DNA from: Sinorhizobium chiapasense
GTDB taxonomy: Bacteria; Pseudomonadota; Alphaproteobacteria; Rhizobiales; Rhizobiaceae
DNA length: 64,000 nucleotides
Direction: 5' to 3'
NCBI RefSeq assembly: GCF_036488675.1
Contig: NZ_CP133148.1
Coordinates: 1,426,001 to 1,490,000, forward strand
This document shows, one piece after another, positions 52,079 through 61,240 of this stretch; position 1 is the stretch's first letter; each line of letters opens with the position of its first letter. A model generated the notes under the pieces. That model worked only from the letters and a program-made list of their open reading frames with translations. It did not search any database and was not told where the DNA came from. The position numbers and the translations under genes were made by a program.

Positions 52079-53260
52079 AGCCTCCTTAAGCGCGTGAATG
52101 GCGCTGCCCGGATGAATGCCTTCGCGCATCAGCAGCCCACGAAGCGGACCGGCGGACGAGAGCAAGTGCAAGCCGACTGCACGCAGCGCCTGAACCGGAA
52201 GGAATCCCGACAGCAGAGAGCGATTGAGAAGATCGACGCTCGCGGTTCTGGTGACGATATCGACCCGCCTGCGGCTGTCGAACCGATCGCCGGTGTCCGC
52301 CGGCAGCCTGTCGCCGGTCGAAGATCCGACGAGTTCGACGAGCGTCATGACATCGCGCAGACTTAAGTTGAGGCCCTGGGCGCCGATCGGCGGGAAGGCA
52401 TGGGCCGCCTCTCCGACCAGCATGGTGCGCCCCTTGCCGAAGCGGCGGGCCGTCATGCCCGAGAGCGGGAAGGACTGCGGGATGCCTTCTGCGGTAACCT
52501 TGCCGAGTATCGATTGCAGCCGATCCTCGATCGTCCGCGAAAGCACATCCGGTGCAAGCTTCAGCGTCTCTTCCGCATCGCGCGGCTTCTGCACCCAGAC
52601 GAGGCTCGAGCGGTTGCCGGGAAGCGGAACCTGCGTGAACGGGCCAGCTTCGGTGTGGAACTCGGTCGACACGTCCTGGTGCGGAAGCTCATGGCCGAAA
52701 TTCAGCACGACAGCCGTCTGCGGATAGGACCATGTGTGCACGGAAATCCCCGCCGCCTCGCGCACGGCCGAACGCCGGCCATCGGCACCGATGATCAGGT
52801 CGGCGGTGATCGTTCGCCCGTCGCCGAGGCCGATCCGGACTTCCTCCTCCTCCTCGAGGTCGAAGGCCGTTGCCGCCACCGTTATTCGGTCGAGCGTCGG
52901 CAGCCTGGCTTCATGCTTCTCGAGAATTTCGAGGAAGGGCGCGTTCGGAATATTGTAGCCGAAGGCGTCCAATCCAACTTCCGATGCCCTGAAGTTGACC
53001 GGCGGCGCACGCAGCAGACGCTTAGTGCCGTCGATGATATGAATGGCGACGAGCGGCGCCGTCAGCGGCACGGTCTCATCCCATAGATCGAGCTTCTTGA
53101 GATATTCGATCGACTGGTCCATGAGGGCGGTGGTGCGTCCGTCCGCGATCGCGGGCTTCGGCCCGACCAGCGCGACTCGGTGGCCGTTTCGCGCCAGCGC
53201 GATTGCGGCGAGCGAGCCTGCAAGGCCCGCCCCGATAATGACGATGTCATAGTGATCCAT
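52046..53260 (-). CDS. UbiH/UbiF-type FAD-dependent monooxygenase
   Basis: A 404-aa flavoprotein hydroxylase of the UbiH/VisC family, probably for ubiquinone ring hydroxylation. It has the N-terminal GAGLAGSLAAIALARNGHRV motif, the family GADGRRSAVREAAG, and the LVGEAAHAFPPIGAQGLNLS FAD site. ATG 53260 is chosen; the frame upstream runs into a RIME element. The exact position hydroxylated cannot be told. The 3' end overlaps the AEC gene. Confidence 0.9.
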   Translation of the reverse strand: MDHYDIVIIGAGLAGSLAAIALARNGHRVALVGPKPAIADGRTTALMDQSIEYLKKLDLWDETVPLTAPLVAIHIIDGTKRLLRAPPVNFRASEVGLDAFGYNIPNAPFLEILEKHEARLPTLDRITVAATAFDLEEEEEVRIGLGDGRTITADLIIGADGRRSAVREAAGISVHTWSYPQTAVVLNFGHELPHQDVSTEFHTEAGPFTQVPLPGNRSSLVWVQKPRDAEETLKLAPDVLSRTIEDRLQSILGKVTAEGIPQSFPLSGMTARRFGKGRTMLVGEAAHAFPPIGAQGLNLSLRDVMTLVELVGSSTGDRLPADTGDRFDSRRRVDIVTRTASVDLLNRSLLSGFLPVQALRAVGLHLLSSAGPLRGLLMREGIHPGSAIHALKEALRENISRKSA

Positions 53261-53643
53261 AGCCGACAGGGGCCTCTTCCCGTGCGCATCCCTGCGCATT
53301 CTCTTACTGCATGATTCCTTAAATCGGAATCGATTAAGGACAAAATCATGCAGCAATTCAAAGTGCTACAGCGACCTTTGCGCGTCCGATTGGACGCGCG
53401 GCGCTGTAAAGTCTCGGTAGTCGTTTCTACTCGTACAGCTCATTGAAATAAATGGGCAGAATCAACGCGGAGGCAAGCACCGCGTGTCCACAAGACAATT
53501 CCATCGCGATGCTTTTACAATTGAATTTTGCTGGCGATGCATTGCAAACGGTGCATATTACGGCCAAAGCGCCGCCGATGCGGTCAAAGTGTGGCTTCGG
53601 TCGCGCAAAAGGCGGGGAATGTAGGGGATAGGCGGCGTCGCCC
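53261..53643. other. Intergenic region between the monooxygenase and pcs
   Basis: About 380 nt. The first part holds an intact RIME (53307-53408); the remainder, AT-richer, should hold the pcs promoter. No further gene. Confidence 0.4.
53307..53408. repeat. RIME1-type palindromic repeat, intact
   Basis: CTGCATGATTCCTTAA...AATCATGCAG followed by AATTCAAAGTG and CTACAGCG...GCGCGTCCgattGGACGCGCGGCGCTGTAA. Over 85% alike by eye to the copy at 37448, with compensating changes in the second loop stem. Confidence 0.85.
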
Positions 53644-54369
53644 ATGAAGTTCTTTAATTACAGAAGAGTGCCTTACGCCGAGATAAGGGCCTTCTCCGTA
53701 CACATTCTGACGGCCTCCGGTTCGTTCCTCGCCTTCCTCGGGGTCGTGGCCGCGGCTGAACATCGCTTCGTCGATATGTTCTGGTGGCTCGGGCTGGCGC
53801 TGCTTGTCGACGGCATCGACGGGCCGATCGCGCGCAAGGTTCAGGTCAAGGAAGTGCTACCCAACTGGTCGGGCGACACGCTAGACAACGTCATCGACTA
53901 CGTAACCTACGTCTTGCTGCCCGCATTCGCGCTCTATCAAAGCGGCATGATCGGCGAACCGTGGTCATTCGTGGCCGCGGGCGCCATCGTCGTTTCAAGC
54001 GCCATCTATTATGCCGACATGGGAATGAAGACGGACGAGTATTTCTTTTCCGGTTTTCCGGTCGTCTGGAACATGATCGTTTTCACGCTCTTCGTCATCC
54101 AGGCGAGCGAAGTGACGGCGTCGATCGTCGTTTTCCTTTCCGTCGTGCTGACGTTCCTGCCGATCAATTTTCTCCATCCCGTGCGCGTCGAAAGGCTAAG
54201 GCCGCTCAATCTCGGCGTTTTCCTGGCCTGGTCCGCGCTCGGCATGTATGCTCTGCTTCTGCATTTCGAGACACCCGATTGGGTGGCCATTGGCGTGGTG
54301 GCGACCGGACTCTATCTCTACGTCATCGGTTTTGTTCTGCAGATATTTCCCAATCTCGGCCGCGCGTAG
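53644..54369 (+). CDS. pcs: Phosphatidylcholine synthase
   Basis: A 241-aa integral membrane CDP-alcohol phosphotransferase that joins choline directly to CDP-diacylglycerol. The motif DGIDGPIARKVQ...SGDTLDNVIDYVTYV is the Pcs form of the D-x2-DG-x2-AR-x-n-G-x3-D-x3-D site. Length equals that of the S. meliloti enzyme as I recall it. The route depends on choline from the host or soil. It is followed 9 nt later by a quinone reductase gene. Confidence 0.96.
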   Translation: MKFFNYRRVPYAEIRAFSVHILTASGSFLAFLGVVAAAEHRFVDMFWWLGLALLVDGIDGPIARKVQVKEVLPNWSGDTLDNVIDYVTYVLLPAFALYQSGMIGEPWSFVAAGAIVVSSAIYYADMGMKTDEYFFSGFPVVWNMIVFTLFVIQASEVTASIVVFLSVVLTFLPINFLHPVRVERLRPLNLGVFLAWSALGMYALLLHFETPDWVAIGVVATGLYLYVIGFVLQIFPNLGRA

Positions 54370-54378
54370 GAGTTGACC

Positions 54379-55356
54379 ATGGCACAGGCGATCGTTGTTC
54401 GCGAACTCGGTGGACCTGAGGTCCTGAAGCTGGAAGGCGTAACGCTTTCGGCGCCCGGGCCTGGCGAAGTCCAGATCCGGCAAGTGGCGGTCGGCCTCAA
54501 TTTCATCGACGTCTATTTCCGAACCGGCCTCTATAAGTCGGCGACCGGCTTGCCTTTCATTCCGGGCAAGGAGGGAGCGGGCATCGTCACCGCCGTCGGC
54601 GACGGGGTGAGCCTATTCTCGATCGGCGACCGGGTTGCCTACGCGTCGGCGGATGGCGCCTATGCAAGCGAACGCAATGTCGAGGCATCGCAATTAGTGA
54701 AGGTCCCCGACGGGATCAGCCTGGAAACGGCCGCTGCAATGATGCTCAAGGGCATGACGGCCCAGTATCTGCTCAACCAGACGTTCAAGGTTGGCCCGGA
54801 GACGACATTGCTCTTCCATGCGGCAGCCGGTGGTGTCGGCCTGATCGCCGGGCAATGGGCGAAGGCGCTGGGCGCGACCGTGATCGGCACGGCCGGCTCG
54901 CAGGAGAAGATCGAGCTGGCGCTCGCGCACGGTTATGACCATGTCATCAACTATCGGACGGACAATTTCGTCTCGCGCGTCAAAGAGCTGACCGGCGGCC
55001 GTGGCGTCGATGTCGTCTACGATTCGGTCGGCCGCGATACCTACCCGGCGTCGCTCGACTGCCTGAAACCACGCGGGCTCTGGGTCAGCTTCGGCAATTC
55101 GTCCGGGCCGGTGGAGGCGTTCAACATCGGTATCCTGGCGCAGAAGGGCTCGCTCTTTGCAACACGCCCGACGCTCTTCGCCTATGTCGCAACGCGACCG
55201 GCATTGGAGGCATGCGCAAATTCCCTGTTTGATGTTGTGCAAAGCAACAAAGTGCGTATCAATATCAATCAGACCTATCCGCTCGCCGAAGCCGGCCGAG
55301 CACATACGGATCTGGAAACAAGAAAAACGAGTGGAACGACGTTGTTGATTCCATGA
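54379..55356 (+). CDS. Quinone oxidoreductase (zeta-crystallin type)
   Basis: A 325-aa zinc-free medium-chain dehydrogenase/reductase, NADPH:quinone reductase group. The nucleotide-binding part has AAAGGVGLIAGQWAKALGA and the family GRGVDVVYDSVG; the structural-zinc Cys cluster is absent. ATG 54379 has AGGAG seven bases ahead. It probably shares transcription with pcs. Confidence 0.9.
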   Translation: MAQAIVVRELGGPEVLKLEGVTLSAPGPGEVQIRQVAVGLNFIDVYFRTGLYKSATGLPFIPGKEGAGIVTAVGDGVSLFSIGDRVAYASADGAYASERNVEASQLVKVPDGISLETAAAMMLKGMTAQYLLNQTFKVGPETTLLFHAAAGGVGLIAGQWAKALGATVIGTAGSQEKIELALAHGYDHVINYRTDNFVSRVKELTGGRGVDVVYDSVGRDTYPASLDCLKPRGLWVSFGNSSGPVEAFNIGILAQKGSLFATRPTLFAYVATRPALEACANSLFDVVQSNKVRININQTYPLAEAGRAHTDLETRKTSGTTLLIP

Positions 55357-55405
55357 CCGAAACCTGAAGGTGGGCGGGGATCAATAGAGGGGAAAAGAGG
55401 GCAGC

Positions 55406-56980
55406 GTGCCTGGTAAGGGACAAATTGCGAGCGGTCCGTTGTTGACCGTGAGCAACCTGACGAAATTGTTCGGCTCGTTCGCAGCCTGCAACGCGATCAA
55501 TCTGCAGATAGAGCCGGGAGAAATCCACGCCCTGCTTGGCGAGAACGGGGCGGGCAAGTCGACCCTGGTGAAAATGCTGTTCGGGGTGCTCGCGCCCACG
55601 GCCGGCGACATCACGTGGCAGGGTGAACCGGTCCGTATCGGCAGCCCCGGTGACGCGCGCAAGCTCGGCATCGGCATGGTTTTCCAGCATTTTTCCTTGT
55701 TCGAGGCGCTGACCGTCGCCGAGAATATCGCGCTTTCGATGGATCGGAACGTCTCGCTTGCCCGCGTTGCCGACGAGGCGTCGCGGCTTTCGCGTGCCTA
55801 TGGCTTGCCTCTCGACCCGAAGGCGCATGTCGCGGACCTTTCCGTCGGCGAGCGCCAGCGGATTGAGATCGTGCGTGCGCTTTTGCAGAATCCGCGGCTG
55901 ATCATTCTCGACGAGCCGACCTCGGTGCTGACGCCGCAGGAGGCCGACCGCCTCTTCGAGACACTGCAGAAGCTTAAAGCGGAAGGCCGCTCGGTCCTCT
56001 ATATCAGCCATCGTCTCGAGGAGGTTCAACGCATCTGCGACCGCGCGACGGTTCTAAGACACGGCAAGGTGACGGGCGCTTGTGATCCCCGCGCCGAAAC
56101 TCCGGCCTCGTTGGCGCGGATGATGGTCGGAAGCGATGTCGCGCCGGTAACCCCGGAAGGCACGAACACCAAGGGTGACGTGCAACTGGAGGCGCGCGAT
56201 CTTTCGGTCGCAGCGCGCACGCCATTCGCGGTTTCGCTGAAGAACGTCTCTCTCAAGGTTCGGGCGGGAGAAGTGCTGGCGATTGCCGGCGTGGCCGGCA
56301 ATGGCCAGAGCGAGCTTTTCGACGCCTTGTCGGGCGAATATCCGGTCGCGGATGACAACGCAGTGCTGATAAGGCAGAGACCCGTCGGAACAAGGAATAT
56401 CAACGCGCGGCGTCTGATGGGCGCCGGCTTCGTTCCCGAGGAACGGCATGGACACGCGGCGGTCGCAGCGCTTTCCCTGTCGGACAATCTGGTCCTGGCA
56501 CGCAATCAATCCGACAAGCGGGCGTTTCTCGGTGGTGGGTTCCTGAGGGTCATTCGTCAGAGTGCGGTGAAGGCCGCGACGCGGCGGATTTCCGAGGCGA
56601 TGGATGTTCGTAAGAGCGGTGAGGACCCTCCGGCGGGTTCGCTCTCGGGCGGCAACCTGCAGAAGTTCATTGTCGGCCGCGAACTCGATCGCCAGCCGTC
56701 CGTACTGGTGGTGAACCAACCGACCTGGGGCGTCGATGCGGGGGCGGCAAGCCGCATTCGCCAAGCTCTGGTCGACCTCGCCAAAACAGGTTCCGCCGTG
56801 CTCGTCATCAGCCAGGACCTGGACGAAATATTCGAGGTGGCGACCGAGATCGCCGTCATCAGCGAAGGGCGTCTTTCCGATCCCTATCCGGCACGGGAAC
56901 TGTCACGTGAGAAAATCGGTCTGTTGATGGGGGGCATGCACGCCAAGACGGAAGGTGCGGGAGCGGCACATGCGCATTGA
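55406..56980 (+). CDS. BMP-type nucleoside ABC transporter, ATP-binding protein
   Basis: A 524-aa double ABC ATPase. First domain: Walker A GENGAGKSTLVKM, signature LSVGERQRIEIVRALL, Walker B LIILDEP. Second domain: degenerate P-loop GVAGNGQSELFDAL, signature LSGGNLQKFIVGREL, and VVNQPTWGVDAG in place of the Walker B LDEP. This uneven pair is typical of ribose/nucleoside importers. GTG start at 55406 with AGAGGG upstream. The permease gene begins inside its last codons. Confidence 0.93.
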   Translation: MPGKGQIASGPLLTVSNLTKLFGSFAACNAINLQIEPGEIHALLGENGAGKSTLVKMLFGVLAPTAGDITWQGEPVRIGSPGDARKLGIGMVFQHFSLFEALTVAENIALSMDRNVSLARVADEASRLSRAYGLPLDPKAHVADLSVGERQRIEIVRALLQNPRLIILDEPTSVLTPQEADRLFETLQKLKAEGRSVLYISHRLEEVQRICDRATVLRHGKVTGACDPRAETPASLARMMVGSDVAPVTPEGTNTKGDVQLEARDLSVAARTPFAVSLKNVSLKVRAGEVLAIAGVAGNGQSELFDALSGEYPVADDNAVLIRQRPVGTRNINARRLMGAGFVPEERHGHAAVAALSLSDNLVLARNQSDKRAFLGGGFLRVIRQSAVKAATRRISEAMDVRKSGEDPPAGSLSGGNLQKFIVGRELDRQPSVLVVNQPTWGVDAGAASRIRQALVDLAKTGSAVLVISQDLDEIFEVATEIAVISEGRLSDPYPARELSREKIGLLMGGMHAKTEGAGAAHAH

Positions 56981-58064
56981 ACTCGAAAAGCGCGCGAAGG
57001 TCTCGGCGCTGTTCTCAATTCTTTCGCCGTTTATCGCTTTCGCGCTGACCATCTTCTTCGGCGGCATCATGTTCGCGCTGCTCGGCAAAAATCCGGTGAC
57101 CGCGCTCTACAGCTTCTTCGTCGAGCCGTTGAGCGAAGTCTGGTCGCTGCACGAACTGGCGATCAAGGCTGCGCCGCTGATCCTGATCGGTGTCGGCCTC
57201 TCCGTCTGCTTCCGTTCCAACAACTGGAACATCGGTGCCGAAGGCCAGTTCATCATGGGGGCGATCGCCGGCTCGATCCTGCCCGTCGTCTTTTACGACT
57301 GGCAATCGCCGCTGACGCTGCCGATGATGATGCTGCTCGGCATGCTTGGCGGTGCTCTCTTTGCGGCCATACCTGCCTTCCTCAAGGCACATATGAACAC
57401 CAACGAGATCCTGACGAGCCTCATGCTGGTCTATGTCGCCCAGCTCTTCCTTGACTGGCTCGTACGCGGTCCCTGGCGCAATCCCCAGGGCATGAACTTT
57501 CCGGAAACCCGCATCTTCACCGCCGATGCGATCCTTCCTGAAATGCTCGCTTCCGGGCGCACGCATTGGGGCTTCGCCTTCGCGATCATTGCCGCGATCC
57601 TCGTCTGGTTCATGATGCGTTACACTCTCAGGGGTTTCGAGATTACCGTGCTTGGTCAATCCGAGCGGGCAGGGCGTTTTGCTGGCTTCTCGTCTCGCAA
57701 GATGATCTGGTTTTCGCTGCTGTTCTCCGGTGCGCTGGCGGGCCTTGCCGGAATCGCGGAAGTCAGCGGCGCCATCCAGCAATTGCGGCCGGTGATATCG
57801 CCCGGCTACGGCTTCACGGCAATCATCGTCGCCTTCCTCGGTCGCCTCAATCCGCTCGGCATCATCGCCGCTGGTCTCGTCCTGGCTTTGACTTATCTCG
57901 GCGGCGAGGCAGCGCAGCTTTCGATCGGCGTGTCGGACAAGGTCACGCGTGTGTTCCAGGGGTTGTTGCTGTTCTTCGTGCTGTCCTGCGATACGCTCAT
58001 TCACTATCGCATAAGGCTCGTGTGGGAGAGGTTAGCCGCGATAAAGACGGATGGAAACCGCTGA
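56970..58064 (+). CDS. BMP-type nucleoside ABC transporter, permease 1
   Basis: A 364-aa permease of the BPD_transp_2 family (ribose/galactose/nucleoside type) with about nine helices. It includes SNNWNIGAEGQFIMGAI and NEILTSLMLVYVA, family hallmarks. The ATG at 56970 overlaps the ATPase gene by 11 nt, and its stop overlaps the next start (TGATG). Forms a heterodimer with the following permease. Confidence 0.92.
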   Translation: MRIELEKRAKVSALFSILSPFIAFALTIFFGGIMFALLGKNPVTALYSFFVEPLSEVWSLHELAIKAAPLILIGVGLSVCFRSNNWNIGAEGQFIMGAIAGSILPVVFYDWQSPLTLPMMMLLGMLGGALFAAIPAFLKAHMNTNEILTSLMLVYVAQLFLDWLVRGPWRNPQGMNFPETRIFTADAILPEMLASGRTHWGFAFAIIAAILVWFMMRYTLRGFEITVLGQSERAGRFAGFSSRKMIWFSLLFSGALAGLAGIAEVSGAIQQLRPVISPGYGFTAIIVAFLGRLNPLGIIAAGLVLALTYLGGEAAQLSIGVSDKVTRVFQGLLLFFVLSCDTLIHYRIRLVWERLAAIKTDGNR

Positions 58065-58984
58065 TGGGCATCGTTGAAGCAATCCTTTTGAGCGTCATCA
58101 CAGCCGCGACGCCGCTCGTCCTCGCGGCCATCGGCGAACTTGTCGCCGAGCGATCAGGCGTCCTCAATCTCGGCGTCGAGGGCATGATGATCATGGGTGC
58201 CGTCAGTGCCTTTGCCGCAACGCAACTCACCGGCTCGCCCTATGTCGGCCTGCTTGCCGGCATCGCTTGCGGGGCGCTGTTTTCGCTCCTCTTTGCCTTT
58301 CTTACGCTGACGCTTGTCGCCAATCAGGTGGCGACCGGCCTGGCATTGACGCTCCTGGGGCTCGGCGTGTCTGGCATGCTCGGCGAGAGTTTCCTCGGGA
58401 TGCAGGGGATCAAGCTGCAACCGATCACCATTCCGCTGCTCTCGCAGATTCCGTTTCTTGGGCCGCTCCTGTTCCGCCAGGATGCGATTTTCTATCTGTC
58501 GATCGCGGTGGTTGCCGGCGTACACTGGTTCCTGTTCAGGAGCCGTGTGGGCCTGAAGTTGCGCGCCGTCGGAGACAGTCACGCCTCCGCGCATGCGCTC
58601 GGCGTCGATGTCATCAAAACGCGCTATCTGGCGGTCTTGTTTGGCGGTGCCTGTGCCGGTCTCGGCGGCGCGCAGCTGTCACTCGTCTATACGCCGCAAT
58701 GGGTAGAGAACATGTCTGCGGGGCGCGGCTGGATCGCGCTTGCGCTGGTGGTCTTCGCGTCCTGGCGCCCCTGGCGTGTCGTCGCCGGCGGATATCTCTT
58801 CGGGGCGGTTTCGATCAGCCAGCTTCATGCTCAGGCTTTCGGCATAGGCATTCCCTCGCAATTCCTTTCTTCTCTTCCCTATGTTGCGACAATTGTCGTA
58901 CTGATCCTTATCTCACACAACCGGCGCATGACCCTGATCAACACGCCGGCATCGCTCGGCAAACCGTTTGTGCCGGACCGATGA
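58064..58984 (+). CDS. BMP-type nucleoside ABC transporter, permease 2
   Basis: A 306-aa permease of the same family, about eight helices, with SGVLNLGVEGMMIMGAVSAF near residue 32 and GLGGAQLSLVYTPQW near residue 205. It begins at the TGATG overlap with permease 1 and ends 44 nt before the binding protein gene. The long open frame upstream is a shadow inside permease 1. Confidence 0.92.
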   Translation: MGIVEAILLSVITAATPLVLAAIGELVAERSGVLNLGVEGMMIMGAVSAFAATQLTGSPYVGLLAGIACGALFSLLFAFLTLTLVANQVATGLALTLLGLGVSGMLGESFLGMQGIKLQPITIPLLSQIPFLGPLLFRQDAIFYLSIAVVAGVHWFLFRSRVGLKLRAVGDSHASAHALGVDVIKTRYLAVLFGGACAGLGGAQLSLVYTPQWVENMSAGRGWIALALVVFASWRPWRVVAGGYLFGAVSISQLHAQAFGIGIPSQFLSSLPYVATIVVLILISHNRRMTLINTPASLGKPFVPDR

Positions 58985-59028
58985 ACAACGACGACCCAGA
59001 CGGACGTACTCAACCGACAGAGGTAAAA

Positions 59029-60099
59029 ATGAAAAAACTACTACTCGCCCTCGCAACAACAACTGCCGTGCTCGGCTTTACGTCCGCGGCAAGTGCCCAG
59101 GAAAAGGCGAAAATCTGCTTCGTCTATGTTGGCTCCAAGACCGACGGCGGCTGGACCCAGGCGCATGACCTTGGCCGCCAGCAGCTAGAGAAGGAACTGG
59201 GCGACAAGATCGAGACGCAGTTTCTCGAAAACGTGCCGGAAGGTCCTGACGCTGAGCGCGCGATCGAGCGGCTGGCGCGGTCGGGCTGCGGGCTGATCTT
59301 CACCACATCGTTCGGCTTCATGGATGCGACGGTCAAGATTGCGCAAAAGTTCCCGGACGTGAAGTTCGAACACGCAACCGGCTACAAGACCGCCCCGAAC
59401 GTCGCGACATACAACAGCCGTTTCTACGAAGGCCGTTACATCCAGGGCCAGATCGCAGCGAAGCTTTCGCAGAAGGGCGTCGCCGGCTACATCGCTTCGT
59501 TCCCGATCCCGGAAGTCGTGATGGGCATCAACTCCTTCGTGATCGGCGCCCGCTCGGTCAATCCGGACTTCAAGATCAAGGTCGTGTGGGCGAACACCTG
59601 GTTTGACCCCGGCAAAGAGGCCGACGCCGCCAAGGCGCTGGTCGACCAGGGTGTCGATATCCTGACGCAGCACACCGATACGACCGCGCCGATGCAGGTC
59701 GCGGCCGAGCGCGGCATCAAGGCATTCGGCCAGGCATCCGACATGATCGCCGCCGGCCCGCAAACGCAGTTGACCGCTATCGTGGATACTTGGGGCGCTT
59801 ACTATGTGAAGCGTACGCAGGACTTCCTCGACGGAAAGTGGGAAACGAAGTCGAGCTGGGACGGCTTGAAAGACGGCATCCTGACCATGGCGCCCTATAC
59901 CAATATGCCGGACGACGTGAAGGCGATGGCCGAGGCGACCGAGGCCAAGATCAAGTCGGGCGAACTGAAGCCGTTCACCGGTCCGCTCAACAAGCAGGAC
60001 GGCAGCGCCTGGCTGAAGGCTGGCGAAAGCTCGGACGACGCGACACTGCTCGGCATGAACTTCTACGTCGAAGGCGTCGACGACAAGTTGCCGCAATAA
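59029..60099 (+). CDS. BMP-family substrate-binding protein
   Basis: A 356-aa periplasmic binding protein of the basic membrane protein (BMP/PnrA) family, likely for purine nucleosides. The signal peptide runs to ASAQ (about residue 24). It holds the family motifs FVYVGSKTDGGWTQAHDLG, TTSFGFMDATV and YEGRYIQGQIAA. ATG 59029 has AGAGG upstream. With the ATPase and two permeases before it, the importer is complete; a terminator follows. Confidence 0.94.
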   Translation: MKKLLLALATTTAVLGFTSAASAQEKAKICFVYVGSKTDGGWTQAHDLGRQQLEKELGDKIETQFLENVPEGPDAERAIERLARSGCGLIFTTSFGFMDATVKIAQKFPDVKFEHATGYKTAPNVATYNSRFYEGRYIQGQIAAKLSQKGVAGYIASFPIPEVVMGINSFVIGARSVNPDFKIKVVWANTWFDPGKEADAAKALVDQGVDILTQHTDTTAPMQVAAERGIKAFGQASDMIAAGPQTQLTAIVDTWGAYYVKRTQDFLDGKWETKSSWDGLKDGILTMAPYTNMPDDVKAMAEATEAKIKSGELKPFTGPLNKQDGSAWLKAGESSDDATLLGMNFYVEGVDDKLPQ

Positions 60100-60147
60100 G
60101 CCGACCTGACACGCTCCAGGCGGTAACGTCACTGAGTTTCCAGAGCC

Positions 60148-60185
60148 GGCAAACCCCGCGTCGCCACGCGGGGTTTGCCAATTTT
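60148..60185 (+). terminator. Intrinsic terminator of the BMP transporter operon
   Basis: GGCAAACCCCGCGT-CGCC-ACGCGGGGTTTGCC followed by AATTTTC, a 14-bp perfect stem 48 nt after the stop. Confidence 0.9.
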
Positions 60186-60368
60186 CGGAGGGCGATGTCC
60201 GGTGCGACAAACCGACCTTCGCCGTGGTGTCGGACCGGCTTTGAGGAATCGCTTATTCGAACTAGAGTTGAATTACTTTCGCGCCGGGGATGAAGATGGC
60301 GGTGAACGCCACCCATCGATTGACCAGTGCGCGGCCTCCGCGGAGGTATTCTTGGGAGGGGAAACGGG

Positions 60369-61115
60369 TTGAGCAAGAGCCTGTTTGAAACAATGATATC
60401 CGGTGCACCGAAGCGCACGAGCCATGCGCAAGTGGTGGACCAGCTCGGAAAAGCGATCGTCTCAGGGGAATTCCCGGTTGGCAGCATCCTGCCCGGCGAT
60501 CCGGAGCTGGCGGCTCGCTTCAGGGTTTCAAGGACCGTCCTGCGCGAAGCGATGAAAACCTTGGCGGCCAAGGGGCTTGTGGTACCGCGCGCGCGCATCG
60601 GCACGCGCGTGAGGCCGAGAAATGACTGGAACCTCTTCGACAGCGACATCCTGACCTGGCATTTCGTATCGGGCGTCGATGACGAGTTCCTCTATCACTT
60701 GAGCGAGGTGCGGCTTGCGTTCGAGCCGCATGCCGCGGCGCTGGCGGCGCGAAACGCGACCGACGCGGAGATCGCTGGCATGATGCGCCTTGCCGTTGCC
60801 CTGGGTGACGCGAAGCATACCGCGGAAAGCCTCGCCGTTGCCGACCTCAAGTTCCACCTTTCCGTTCTGGACGCTTCGGGGAACCCCTTCCTGCGAACGG
60901 TCGGCAGCTTGATCGAGGCAGCACTTGTCGGCGTATTCAAGTTGAGCTCGCCCACGGCCGAAAAAAGCGGCATCGACGAGGTTGCCCGCAATCACATTCG
61001 AATCGTCGAGGAAATCGGAAGAAGGGACGAGGCGGGCGCGCGTTCGGCAATGGAGCATGTCATCCGGGTCGGGCGCGATCGCGTTCGACAGGCGCTGCAT
61101 GCGGACACCGCATGA
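60369..61115 (+). CDS. GntR-family regulator with FCD domain (FadR subfamily)
   Basis: A 248-aa repressor-type protein. Residues 15-80 form the GntR winged helix (SGEFPVGSILPGDPELAARF and SRTVLREAMKTLAAKGLVV), residues 95-230 an FCD helical domain with the metal-binding Asp/His pattern (DLKFHLSVLDASGN, RNHIRIVEEIG). TTG start at 60369 has GGGAGGGG seven bases ahead. It may act on the upstream transporter, but the terminator separates the two units. Confidence 0.88.
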   Translation: MSKSLFETMISGAPKRTSHAQVVDQLGKAIVSGEFPVGSILPGDPELAARFRVSRTVLREAMKTLAAKGLVVPRARIGTRVRPRNDWNLFDSDILTWHFVSGVDDEFLYHLSEVRLAFEPHAAALAARNATDAEIAGMMRLAVALGDAKHTAESLAVADLKFHLSVLDASGNPFLRTVGSLIEAALVGVFKLSSPTAEKSGIDEVARNHIRIVEEIGRRDEAGARSAMEHVIRVGRDRVRQALHADTA

Positions 61116-61240
61116 GAGGCGGCGCCTGCCGTCGCTCGCCATGAAATTGTAGCGTGACCTTGCCCGATCTCCGTGCGTAGCCTATCTGGGAGATGGTCGT
61201 TCCGTGCGGGGCGGCCCTGCACAACGGCGACCTGGAGACC

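Noticed and set aside
53427..53645. 72-codon minus-strand frame before pcs
   Set aside because: No start signal and lies in the likely pcs promoter region.
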